In this document: positions 1 to 8,500 of the stretch, one piece after another
Numbering within the stretch: the stretch's first letter is position 1
Layout: each line of letters starts with the position of its first letter
Assembly: GCF_036365825.1 (NCBI RefSeq)
Contig: NZ_CP142675.1
Span: 992,001-1,056,000 of the forward strand
Length of the DNA: 64,000 nt
Reading direction: 5' to 3'
Source of the DNA: Qipengyuania sp. HL-TH1
GTDB lineage: Bacteria > Pseudomonadota > Alphaproteobacteria > Sphingomonadales > Sphingomonadaceae
The notes under the pieces: generated by a model
Seen by the model: only the letters and a program-made list of their open reading frames with translations
Told to the model about the DNA's origin: nothing
Database searches by the model: none
Program-made: the position numbers and the translations under genes

Positions 1-15
1 AGCGGTGTGTTTCAT
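1..15 (-). CDS. 5' end of a divergent gene cut by the left edge
   Basis: Only the first five codons (M-K-H-T-A) lie in the window. An ATG reading leftward from position 15 is preceded by a strong ribosome binding site (GAAGGAGAG on the minus strand, ending about 6 bases before the ATG), and for that reason I call it. The gene is divergent from imuA, so positions 16-158 are a shared promoter region. The product cannot be identified from five residues. Confidence 0.45.
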
Positions 16-106
16 GGGTCTCTCCTTCAAAGGGTGTTGTCTGACCAATGGATGAGGCGGCGGTTCGGTCCCGCTGTGCGACGACGGGAGAACCCGCTGC
101 GCCGAA

Positions 107-141
107 TTGCGAATCGATCCGATATGGAACATAACCGGAAC
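107..141 (+). promoter_or_regulatory. SOS promoter with LexA box before imuA
   Basis: A perfect alphaproteobacterial LexA box, GAAC-ATAACCG-GAAC, lies at 127-141. It overlaps a plausible -10 (CATAAC, 130-135) that is 17 bases from a -35-like TTGCGA (107-112). LexA bound here would block imuA-imuB transcription until DNA damage. The box ends 17 bases before the chosen imuA ATG. The box is seen directly; the -35/-10 assignment is inferred from spacing. Confidence 0.8.
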
Positions 142-158
142 GAACGAGTCGTTCCCCT

Positions 159-941
159 ATGTCCCAGCCCGATTTTGCCTCCTTGCCGCTCACGGCCTTC
201 GAAGACGTCGCCGCGCTATCTGCACGGCGCAGTGCGCGCTGGCGTCCGGGGCTGGCGGCTAGCCGGGGGCTGGCCCTGCACAATGAAGTGTTCGCTTCCT
301 CGCGCGAGGGGGCAGGGACGGGTGCCGCGCTGGCGCTGGCGCTCGACGATTGGAGCAATATGTCGCGGGGGGATGGCTGCGAGGCGCAGGACCGGCGTAG
401 CGTGCTGTGGGTCCAGACGCGCGAGGCGGCGCGGCGTACGGGGCGGCCCTATCGTGCCGGACTGCCGGAGCTGTTGCAGGGGCGGGTGATCCATGTGCTC
501 GCCGAAAAATGCGAGGACGCGCTTTTTGCGCTGGAGGAAGGGCTGCGCTGCCGCGATCTTGCCTTCGTGGTGGGCGAGATTGCCGGCAACCCCAAGGCGC
601 TCGACTTCACCGCCTCGCGCCGCCTGACGCTGGCGGGGGAAAAACATGGCGTGCCGCTGTTCCTCGTCCGGATCGATGCGGCGCGCGACCTGTCCTCGGC
701 ACGGATGCGGTGGGAGATCGCCTCGGCCCCCTCCGCCGCGCCGCACTGGAATGCGCAGGCTCCCGGCCTGCCGCGCTGGCAGGCTGAACTGTTCCGCGCC
801 CGTGCGCATGCACCGGGCGAATGGCTGTTGGCCGAAGAGCAAGGCGATCTTACCGCCAGCAAGGCTCGCAGTGCAGGCGATGAGATACTTGGCAATTGGA
901 CGGCGGGATTGCGCCAGCGGCGCCCGCTGCGCCGGGCGTGA
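159..941 (+). CDS. imuA: ImuA, RecA-like accessory protein of the SOS mutasome
   Basis: 260 residues. ImuA proteins are RecA/SulA-like and work with ImuB and DnaE2 in damage-induced mutagenic translesion synthesis. The identification rests on the protein pattern (LHNEVFASSREGAGTGAALALAL near the N-terminus, then the central RDLAFVVGEIAGNPKALDFTASRRLTLAGEKHG stretch typical of the family, shown here only in pieces) and on its position directly before imuB and close to dnaE2. The stop overlaps the GTG start of imuB in a GTGA, so the two are translationally coupled. A LexA box lies just upstream. No good Shine-Dalgarno precedes the ATG at 159, so a slightly later start is possible. Confidence 0.88.
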   Translation: MSQPDFASLPLTAFEDVAALSARRSARWRPGLAASRGLALHNEVFASSREGAGTGAALALALDDWSNMSRGDGCEAQDRRSVLWVQTREAARRTGRPYRAGLPELLQGRVIHVLAEKCEDALFALEEGLRCRDLAFVVGEIAGNPKALDFTASRRLTLAGEKHGVPLFLVRIDAARDLSSARMRWEIASAPSAAPHWNAQAPGLPRWQAELFRARAHAPGEWLLAEEQGDLTASKARSAGDEILGNWTAGLRQRRPLRRA

Positions 942-2512
942 ACCCCCCGCAGGAGGGTGGCTCCCGCGCCCGCCGCATCCTGTCGATCTGGCTTCCTGCG
1001 CTGGCAATGGATCGCTGGCGGATGGTGACGGGCAAGCAGGCCGGGGCGCTTGATGCCCAGCCGCTGGTGCTGATCGCCGATACCGCGCACGGCCCGCAGA
1101 TCGAGGCGGTCAACCGTGCGGGCGCGGCAGCCGGCGCGCACAAGGGCATGATGCTCGCCGATGCGCGTACGCTCTGCCCCGAAATCGCCACCGCGCCGAG
1201 CGATCCGGCGGGCGATCTCGGCTTTCTCGAGACCCTGGCGATCTGGGCGCAGCGCTGGGGGCCGTGGTCCGCGCTCGACCCGCCCGACGGGCTGCTGGTC
1301 GATGTGACCGCGGTGGCGCATCTCTTCGGCGGGGAAAACCGGTTGCTTGCCGATGTGCAGCAGGCCTTTGCCCAGCGGCAGCTGGCGGTTCGCACGGCGA
1401 TTGCGCCAACCGCCGGGGCCGCCTGGGCGCTGGCGCATCATGGCCGCGACGGGGCTATCGTCGAGGGGGCCGAAGCGATCGAACGCGCCCTAGCCGATCT
1501 GCCCGTGGCCGCGCTGCGGCTCGACCAGGATGTGGTGACCGTATTGCGCCGGCTGGGGCTCAAGCGGCTGGGCGAGATCGCGACCCTGGGGCGCGATGCG
1601 ATCCAGCGCCGTTTCCGCAACCGCAAGTCGCCTGCCGCCAACCCGCTGGTCCGGCTCGACCAGCTGCTCGGCCGCGTGCCCGAACCGCTGCTGCCCGTGG
1701 TTCCGCAGCAGGTGCCGCTGGTCCAGCGGCGCTTGCTCGAACCGATCCGGCATCGCCAGTTGCTCGATACGGTGGTCACCGATCTTGCCGGGGACATGGC
1801 GCGCGAGCTCGAGGGGCAGGGGCAGGGTGCTCGGCGTCTCGAACTGGGGCTGTGGCGCGTCGATGGCGAAGTGGTGGTTCGCCGGCTCGAACTGGCGGCC
1901 GCGACACGCGATCCGGCGCATATCGTCCGGCTGTTCGCGGCGCGGCTCGACGATGTGGATGCCGGGTTCGGGATCGAGATGCTGCGCCTGCGGGCCAGCT
2001 GGGCGGAACCGCTGGCACTTGCCCAGGACGATATCGAGACCGCAGCGGAAACCCACGGCACGTCGCTGGCGGCCTGTATCGACCGGCTGACCGTCCGTCT
2101 CGGGGCGCAGGCGGTTACCCGCCCCGTGCCCTTTGCCAGCCATATTCCCGAGCGTGCACAGCGCTGGCAGCCGCCGCTCGAACCGGAGGCATCCTCGCAA
2201 GGGCAGCTCGCTTTTCATGCGCGCCCGCTCAAGCTGCTCGACAGTCCCGAAAGCATTGCCGTGCTCTATGCGACGCCCGATGGCTATCCGCAGCGGTTTC
2301 GCTGGCGCGGGCAAGTGCACGAGGTGGCGCGGGTTGAAGGGCCCGAACGCATCGCGCCCGAATGGTGGCGCGAACGCGGCGGCGCGCGACTGCGCGACTA
2401 TTACCGGATCGAGGACGAAGCCGGCCGGCGGTACTGGATCTATCGCCTGGGCATTATCGGCGATGGCCGGGGCGGCCCTCCCGACTGGTACCTGCACGGT
2501 TTGTGTGCCTGA
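938..2512 (+). CDS. imuB: ImuB, inactive Y-family polymerase of the SOS mutasome
   Basis: 524 residues from a GTG at 938 that overlaps the imuA stop (GTGA). A TTG 42 bases upstream is in frame but less likely. The N-terminal Y-family fold is visible (RRILSIWLPALAMDRWR at about residues 11-27, LLVDVTAVAHLFGGE in the palm). The usual catalytic acidic residues of active Y-family polymerases are not evident at the N-terminus, as is known for ImuB, which acts as a hub contacting the beta clamp, ImuA and DnaE2 instead of synthesising DNA. It is followed by a 60-base gap carrying the second SOS promoter. Confidence 0.9.
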   Translation: MNPPQEGGSRARRILSIWLPALAMDRWRMVTGKQAGALDAQPLVLIADTAHGPQIEAVNRAGAAAGAHKGMMLADARTLCPEIATAPSDPAGDLGFLETLAIWAQRWGPWSALDPPDGLLVDVTAVAHLFGGENRLLADVQQAFAQRQLAVRTAIAPTAGAAWALAHHGRDGAIVEGAEAIERALADLPVAALRLDQDVVTVLRRLGLKRLGEIATLGRDAIQRRFRNRKSPAANPLVRLDQLLGRVPEPLLPVVPQQVPLVQRRLLEPIRHRQLLDTVVTDLAGDMARELEGQGQGARRLELGLWRVDGEVVVRRLELAAATRDPAHIVRLFAARLDDVDAGFGIEMLRLRASWAEPLALAQDDIETAAETHGTSLAACIDRLTVRLGAQAVTRPVPFASHIPERAQRWQPPLEPEASSQGQLAFHARPLKLLDSPESIAVLYATPDGYPQRFRWRGQVHEVARVEGPERIAPEWWRERGGARLRDYYRIEDEAGRRYWIYRLGIIGDGRGGPPDWYLHGLCA

Positions 2513-2537
2513 AACCGCACCAATACATCATTCGACA

Positions 2538-2573
2538 TTGGCAAGATGTTGCGTGGAACATATATAGAACGCA
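2538..2573 (+). promoter_or_regulatory. SOS promoter with LexA box abutting the radical SAM start codon
   Basis: A perfect LexA box GAAC-ATATATA-GAAC lies at 2556-2570, only two bases before the ATG at 2573. A -35-like TTGGCA (2538-2543), a 17-base spacer and a -10-like TATATA (2561-2566, inside the box) fit a sigma-70 promoter. Its start point would fall about 7 bases after the -10, at the ATG itself. The box and spacing are seen directly; the leaderless transcript is inferred. Confidence 0.8.
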
Positions 2574-3817
2574 TGGCCACGCAAACCGTCCTTCAGAAGC
2601 TTGAGATTCTCGCCGACGCGGCAAAATACGACGCTTCCTGCGCGTCCTCGGGCACGGCCAAACGCACCAGCATGGGCGGTAAGGGAATCGGTTCGACCGA
2701 GGGGATGGGCATCTGTCACGCTTATGCACCCGACGGGCGCTGTATCTCGCTGCTCAAGATCCTGCTGACCAATCACTGCGTGTTCGACTGCCATTACTGC
2801 GTCAACCGCAAGAGTTCGAACGTCGCGCGGGCGCGGTTCACGCCGCAGGAGGTGGTCGACCTCACGCTGTCCTTCTACCGGCGCAATTATATCGAGGGGC
2901 TGTTCCTGTCCTCGGGCATCGTGAAAAACTCGAACCACACGATGGAACAGCTGGTGGAAGTCGCCCGTATCCTGCGGGAAGAACACGATTTTCGCGGGTA
3001 TATCCATCTCAAGACCATTCCCGAGGCCGATGCCGAGATCGTCCACCAGGCGGGGCTCTATGCCGACCGTGTATCGATCAATGTCGAACTGCCGACCGAC
3101 AGCGGCCTCACCCGGCTCGCGCCCGACAAGGATGCGCGGCAGATCGAAGGCGCGATGGGCCGGGTCAAGAGCGACATAAGCGAACTGAAAGACGCCAGAA
3201 AGCGCTTCAAGCACGCACCGCGCTTCGCCCCCGCGGGCCAGTCGACGCAGATGATCGTCGGCGCCGATGCCGCCACCGATGCGGATATCGTCGGCAAGGC
3301 GAGCCGACTGTATGACAATTTCCGCCTGCGCCGCGTCTATTACAGCGCCTTCTCGCCGATCCCCGATGCCAGCGCGGTGCTTCCGCTGAAACGCCCGCCG
3401 CTGATCCGCGAACACCGGCTTTACCAGTCCGACTGGCTGATGCGGTTCTACGGCTACAAGCCGGTCGAAGTGATGCAGGCGACCGAGGCCGACGGCAACC
3501 TGCCGCTCGACATCGATCCCAAGCTCGCCTGGGCGCTCAAATTCCGCGAACAGTTCCCGGTCGATGTCAATCGCGCCACCAGGGAACAATTGCTGCGCGT
3601 CCCCGGGCTGGGGGTGAAGGCAGTGGGCAAGATCCTCGCCAGCCGGCGCCATCGCAATCTGCGGCTCGACGATGTGGCGCGGCTGACGCTGTCGGTGACC
3701 AAGGTGCGGCCCTTTATCTGCACCGTCGACTGGCGGCCCGTCATGCTGACCGACCGTGCCGACCTGCGCAGCCTGCTCGCGCCCAAGACCGAGCAGCTGG
3801 AGCTGTTCACCGCATGA
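2573..3817 (+). CDS. putative DNA modification/repair radical SAM protein
   Basis: 414 residues from ATG 2573. An earlier in-frame ATG at 2546 would place the SOS box inside the gene, so I reject it. The iron-sulfur/SAM motif CxxxCxxC is Cys69, Cys73 and Cys76 in CVFDCHYC. A C-terminal helix-hairpin-helix (LLRVPGLGVKAVGKIL, about residues 340-360) is typical of DNA binding. The arrangement matches the family usually encoded next to a DUF4130/uracil-DNA glycosylase protein (TIGR03916-type), and here the next gene is exactly that. The substrate and reaction are unknown. The gene has its own LexA-controlled promoter and is followed by 124 bases with a palindromic repeat doublet before udgX. Confidence 0.85.
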   Translation: MATQTVLQKLEILADAAKYDASCASSGTAKRTSMGGKGIGSTEGMGICHAYAPDGRCISLLKILLTNHCVFDCHYCVNRKSSNVARARFTPQEVVDLTLSFYRRNYIEGLFLSSGIVKNSNHTMEQLVEVARILREEHDFRGYIHLKTIPEADAEIVHQAGLYADRVSINVELPTDSGLTRLAPDKDARQIEGAMGRVKSDISELKDARKRFKHAPRFAPAGQSTQMIVGADAATDADIVGKASRLYDNFRLRRVYYSAFSPIPDASAVLPLKRPPLIREHRLYQSDWLMRFYGYKPVEVMQATEADGNLPLDIDPKLAWALKFREQFPVDVNRATREQLLRVPGLGVKAVGKILASRRHRNLRLDDVARLTLSVTKVRPFICTVDWRPVMLTDRADLRSLLAPKTEQLELFTA

Positions 3818-3836
3818 ATTTCCTGTTTCTCTTTCC

Positions 3837-3925
3837 CCGTCATCCCCGCGCAGGCGGGGATCCAGATAACGGCCGTGGCTTGTGCTGCGGACCTTGTCTG
3901 GCCCCCTGCCTGCGCAGGGGCGACG
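3837..3925 (+). repeat. REPIN-like inverted doublet of palindromic repeats (family A)
   Basis: Two copies of a short palindromic repeat lie in opposite orientation. The first has the stem CCCCGC-GCAG-GCGGGG (3844-3859). The second has CCCCTGC-CTGC-GCAGGGG (3903-3920). Read on the minus strand, the second shares the flanks of the first (CGTC before the stem, CAGA after it). It fills most of the gap between the radical SAM gene and udgX. Related doublets occur at 5428-5513 and, degenerate, at 34605-34690. No RAYT-type transposase is present in this window. Confidence 0.7.
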
Positions 3926-3941
3926 GCTTGGGGGTGCTGGT

Positions 3942-5411
3942 GTGAGCGCGCTCCCGCAGGCCCGGCTCGCGAGCCATTATATGGTCCACCTGCCCGAGCC
4001 GGACGATTTCGAGTTCTGGCGCGAGCAGGCCCGCACGCTGGTGCAATGCGAGGTCCCGCCCGATCGCATCGCCTGGGTCGAGCCGGGCGGCAATGGCGAC
4101 CTGTTCGCGGCTGCACCGGCTGCGGAAAGCGAACGGGGCATGCCCGTCCCGCCCGCCGATGCGCGGCTGGTGCGCGCGAGCAAGCGCTTCGTGACGCTGG
4201 CGCGCAATGCGATCCTCCATTCCGATCCCGAGCGGTTCGCGCTGCTCTATCGCCTGCTGTGGCGGTTGCAGGCGAACGGGCGGATCATGGAGGACAAGGC
4301 CGATCCCGATGTGCGCCGGGTGGAGGAGCTGGCCAAGAATGTCCGCCGCGACAGCCACAAGATGCATGCCTTCGTCCGCTTCCGGCTGGTGGAGAACGAA
4401 AAGGGGGAAGGCGGCGAGCATTACGTCGCCTGGTTCGAACCCGATCACCATATCCTGCGCGCCAATGCGGGCTTCTTCATGCGGCGCTTTGCGAACATGC
4501 GCTGGTCGATCCTGACCCCGCGCGGTTCGCTGCACTGGGACGGGACGACCATGTCCGAAGGCCCGCCGGCCGAGCGGTCCGATGCGCCCGAAGGGGATCC
4601 GACGGAGGATCTGTGGCGCAGCTATTACGCCTCGATCTTCAATCCCGCGCGGCTGAAGATCGGCGCGATGCTCAAGGAAATGCCCAAGAAATACTGGAAG
4701 AACATGCCCGAGGCCGCGCTCATCCCCGAACTGGTGGCGGGCGCGCAGAACCGCGAGGCGCAGATGGTCGACAAGGGCAAGTCTCTGTTTGCGGACGGGC
4801 TGGAGGACCGGCCCGATACGCTGGCGGCGATCGACAAGGCGATCCATGCCTGCCGCAAATGCCCGATCGGCCAGCTCGACAACCATGCGGTGATGGGCGA
4901 GGGGCCGGACGATGCCGCGCTCATGATCGTGGGCGAACAGCCGGGCGACCAGGAGGATTTGTCGGGACGCCCCTTCGTCGGGCCCGCCGGGCAATTGCTC
5001 GATGTGCATCTGGAAAAGGCCGGGATCGACCGGCGCGGCGCCTATGTCACCAATACGGTGAAGCATTTCAAATATGTCCAGCGCGGCAAGCGGCGGCTGC
5101 ACCAGAATCCGGGCGCGAAGGAAATCGACACCTGCCGGTGGTGGATCGAAAGCGAACGCGCGATCGTGAAGCCGAAACTGGTGCTTGCCATGGGTGCCAG
5201 TGCGGCGCGCGGGATGCTGGGCAAGACGGTCAGCATCACGAAGGCGCGGGGCCGTCCGATCCCGCTCGGGGATGGCAGCGAACTGTGGGTCACCGCGCAT
5301 CCGTCCTACCTGTTGCGGCTCGATGGGCCCGCGCGGGAGGAACAGGCGCGCCTGTTCGATGCCGACCTTGCCGCGGTGCGCGCACGGCTCGCGGAACTAG
5401 CCGCGCCATGA
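3942..5411 (+). CDS. udgX: DUF4130 / UdgX-type uracil-DNA glycosylase fusion
   Basis: 489 residues from GTG 3942. An in-frame ATG at 3882 would run through the palindromic repeat, so GTG is preferred. The N-terminal half is a DUF4130-type domain (TIGR03915 family). The C-terminal half is a family-4-like uracil-DNA glycosylase with GEQPGDQED at about residues 331-339 and the UdgX R-loop signature KRRLH at 383-387. In characterised UdgX the histidine of KRR(I/L)H forms a covalent link to the uracil-derived abasic site; the equivalent here is His387. This protein is therefore expected to trap or excise uracil in DNA. It sits with a radical SAM partner inside the SOS mutasome cluster. The role of the DUF4130 half is unknown. 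Confidence 0.87.
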   Translation: MSALPQARLASHYMVHLPEPDDFEFWREQARTLVQCEVPPDRIAWVEPGGNGDLFAAAPAAESERGMPVPPADARLVRASKRFVTLARNAILHSDPERFALLYRLLWRLQANGRIMEDKADPDVRRVEELAKNVRRDSHKMHAFVRFRLVENEKGEGGEHYVAWFEPDHHILRANAGFFMRRFANMRWSILTPRGSLHWDGTTMSEGPPAERSDAPEGDPTEDLWRSYYASIFNPARLKIGAMLKEMPKKYWKNMPEAALIPELVAGAQNREAQMVDKGKSLFADGLEDRPDTLAAIDKAIHACRKCPIGQLDNHAVMGEGPDDAALMIVGEQPGDQEDLSGRPFVGPAGQLLDVHLEKAGIDRRGAYVTNTVKHFKYVQRGKRRLHQNPGAKEIDTCRWWIESERAIVKPKLVLAMGASAARGMLGKTVSITKARGRPIPLGDGSELWVTAHPSYLLRLDGPAREEQARLFDADLAAVRARLAELAAP

Positions 5412-5427
5412 TGCCCTCAACTTCTCT

Positions 5428-5513
5428 CGTAAGCCCCGCGAAGGCGGGGAGCCAGCCAAGCTTTCGCCCAGCGGCGCAGGTGGATGGATCCCTGCCTTCG
5501 CAGCGATGACGGC
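5428..5513 (+). repeat. REPIN-like inverted doublet of palindromic repeats (family A)
   Basis: This is the second family A doublet, occupying the udgX-dnaE2 gap. The left copy has CCCCGCGAAGGCGGGG. The right copy, read on the minus strand, begins CGTCATCGCTGCGAAGG. It shares its flanks and orientation pattern with 3837-3925. There is no SOS box here, so the doublet does not look like a dnaE2 promoter. It could form a hairpin in the operon transcript. Confidence 0.65.
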
Positions 5514-5533
5514 GGTCCTGCGGCCTATCCATC

Positions 5534-8500
5534 ATGCCCGAAAACGACCTCCAGATCCCGAAGCGAACGATCGAGCTCGATCCCGCGAGCATCGAGGCAC
5601 CGCCGCGTTCGCCCTTCGTCGAGCTCGGGCTCGTGTCCTGCTTCAGCTTCCTGCGCGGGGCGTCGGATGCGGTCGACCTGGTGCTGCAGGCGCGGGCGCT
5701 GGGTTACGATGCGATCGGAATTGCCGATGCCAATACGATGGCGGGCGTGGTGCGCATTCATACCGAGGCAAAAACGCTTAAACTGAAGCCGCTTATCGGC
5801 TGCAGGATAGAAACGGTCCAAGGTCTTGCCTTCCTAGCTTATCCGCGGAATCGCGCCGGCTATGGCCAATTGTGCCGCCTGATTTCGGCCGGGCGGATGC
5901 GCACGCTCGACGGGGAATGGCAGGCCAAGGGCGCCTGCGACATCAGCCTCGCGATGCTGGCCGGGCATGCCGGGGATGTGCAGCTGATCCTGCTGCCCCC
6001 GCGCGATCTCGACCAGCGCTTTGCCGTGACGGTGCCGAACAATGTCGTCCCCTTTCCGCCCGGCTCCCGGACAGAGGCATCCGAAGGCGGGCAAGCGGAT
6101 CGGGTGCGGGTGGAAGGAACGCTGTCCGATATCCTGCCGCATATCGCGGCCCAGCTTCCCACTCTTCGCCACCTTGCCGCAAGCTTCCTCTATACCGACA
6201 GCGATATTGCGCGGATCGAACGGCTCGATGCGCTCGCCAGGGCGCATGACCTTGGCATCCTCGCTACCAATGACGTGCATTACGCCACGCCCGACAGGCG
6301 CCCGTTGCAGGACGTGATGACCGCGATCCGCCACAAGACCACCGTGGCGGCGGCGGGGCACCTTCTGGAAAGCAATGGCGAACGCTATCTCAAGCCGCCC
6401 GCGACCATGATCAGGCTGTTCGAACGCTGGCCGCATGCGATCGCCGCCACGCGCGAAGTGGCCGATGCCTGCGATTTCAGTCTCGACGAACTGGCGTATG
6501 AATATCCCGAGGAAATATACCCCGACGGGCAGGCGCCGCAGCAATATCTCACCAGCCAAACCTGGAAAGGGGCCGCCTGGCGCTATCCCGGCGGGGTGCC
6601 CGAGACTGTGCGCGAAACGATCGAACGCGAACTGGCGCTGATCGGCAAGCTCGACCTGGCGCGATATTTCCTCACCATCAAGGATATCGTCGATTATGCG
6701 CGCGGGGTCGATCCGCCGATCCTGTGCCAGGGGCGCGGCAGCGCGGCCAATTCGGCGGTCTGCTATTGTCTCGGCATCACCAGCGTCGATCCGGCCAAGC
6801 ACGCGCTGCTGTTCGACCGTTTCATTTCGGAAGAACGCAAGGAGCCGCCCGACATCGACGTCGATTTCGAGCATGAGCGGCGCGAAGAGGTGATCCAGTA
6901 CATCTATCGCAAATACGGCCGCCACCGCGCCGGTCTGTGCGCCACGGTGATCCATTACCGGCCGCGCATGGCGATTCGCGAAGTGGGCAAGGCGATGGGG
7001 CTGACCGAGGATGTCACCGCCGCGCTGGCCAAGACCGTATGGGGCGGGTGGGGCCGCGAGATCAGCGAGAAACACGCTGCCGAGACGGGCATGGATGTGC
7101 GCGACCCGCACTTGCGCCGGGTTCTTAAACTGACCGAGCAAATGATTGGCATGCCAAGGCATTTGTCGCAGCATGTCGGCGGGTTCATCCTCACCGAAAG
7201 CGCGCTGACCGAAACCGTGCCGATCGGCAATGGGGCGATGCCCGAACGCAGTTTCATCGAATGGGACAAGGACGATATCGAGGCGCTCGGCATCCTCAAG
7301 GTCGATGTCCTCGCGCTGGGCATGCTGACCTGCATCCGCAAGTGCCTCGACCTGCTCGACGATCACTACAATCGCCCGCTCAGCCTTGCCAGCGTCCCGC
7401 GCGAGGACCCGGAAACCTATGCCATGCTGCGCAAGGGGGATTCGCTGGGTGTGTTCCAGGTCGAAAGCCGCGCGCAGATGAACATGCTGCCGCGGCTGCG
7501 CCCGCGCGAATTCTACGATCTCGTGATCCAGGTCGCCATCGTGCGCCCGGGGCCGATCCAGGGCGACATGGTGCATCCCTATCTCAAGCGCCGGCGCGGG
7601 GCCGAACAGGTCGTCATTCCCGCGCCTGCCCCCGAGCATGGCCCGCCCGACGAGCTGTCGAGCATTCTCGAACGCACGCTGGGGGTGCCGATCTTCCAGG
7701 AACAGGCGATGAAGATCGCGCTCGATGCGGCGCAGTTTTCCTCCAAGGAAGCCAACCGGCTGCGCAAGGCGATGGCGACCTTCCGCAGCCGCGGCATGGT
7801 CGACGAATTGCAGGACATGATGGTCGAACGCATGGTCGAACGCGGCTACGACCGCGAATTCGCGCAGCGCTGCTTCAACCAGATCCGCGGTTTCGGCGAA
7901 TACGGTTTCCCCGAAAGCCACGCCGCCAGCTTCGCGCATCTGGTCTATGTCTCTAGCTGGCTCAAATGCCATTTTCCCGCCGCCTTCGGCTGCGCGCTGC
8001 TCAATTCGCAGCCGATGGGGTTCTATGCCCCCGCGCAGATCGTGCGCGACGCGCGCGAGCATGGCGTCAGCGTGCTGGCCGCCGACGTCAATCTGTCGCA
8101 ATGGGATTGCACGCTGGAGGATATTGGCGGCGGGACACCCGCGAGCGGCCGAGAACGGGGGCGGGGCCGGCAGGACAGGAATATCGCGCTACGTCTCGGC
8201 CTGCGGCAGGTCGACGGCCTGCCCGAGGCGGTGGCGGCGCGGCTGATTGCCGAGCGCGAGGCGGGCGGGGCCTATGCCGATGTCGCCGCGCTCAAGGACC
8301 GCGCGCGGATCGGGCCGGCGCATATCGAACGCCTGGCCAGTGGGGACTGCTTCGGTTCGATGCAGCTGTCGCGCAGGCAGGCGCTGTGGGATGCGCGCAG
8401 CATCGTGGGCGGGGCGGACCTGCCGCTGTTCGCCGCCGCCGCAGCGCGCGACGAGGGCGCCGAGACCGCGCGGACGCAATTGCCCGCCATGCCGCTGAGC

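Noticed and set aside
2546..2572. Earlier ATG for the radical SAM gene
   Set aside because: It would put the SOS box and -10 inside the coding region; ATG 2573 fits the family N-terminus and the promoter.
5834..8101. 755-codon open frame on the minus strand opposite dnaE2
   Set aside because: It lies wholly inside dnaE2, which has clear catalytic motifs; long antisense frames are expected at this GC content. The same holds for the long plus-strand frames opposite leuA, ilvB, purL and glyA.
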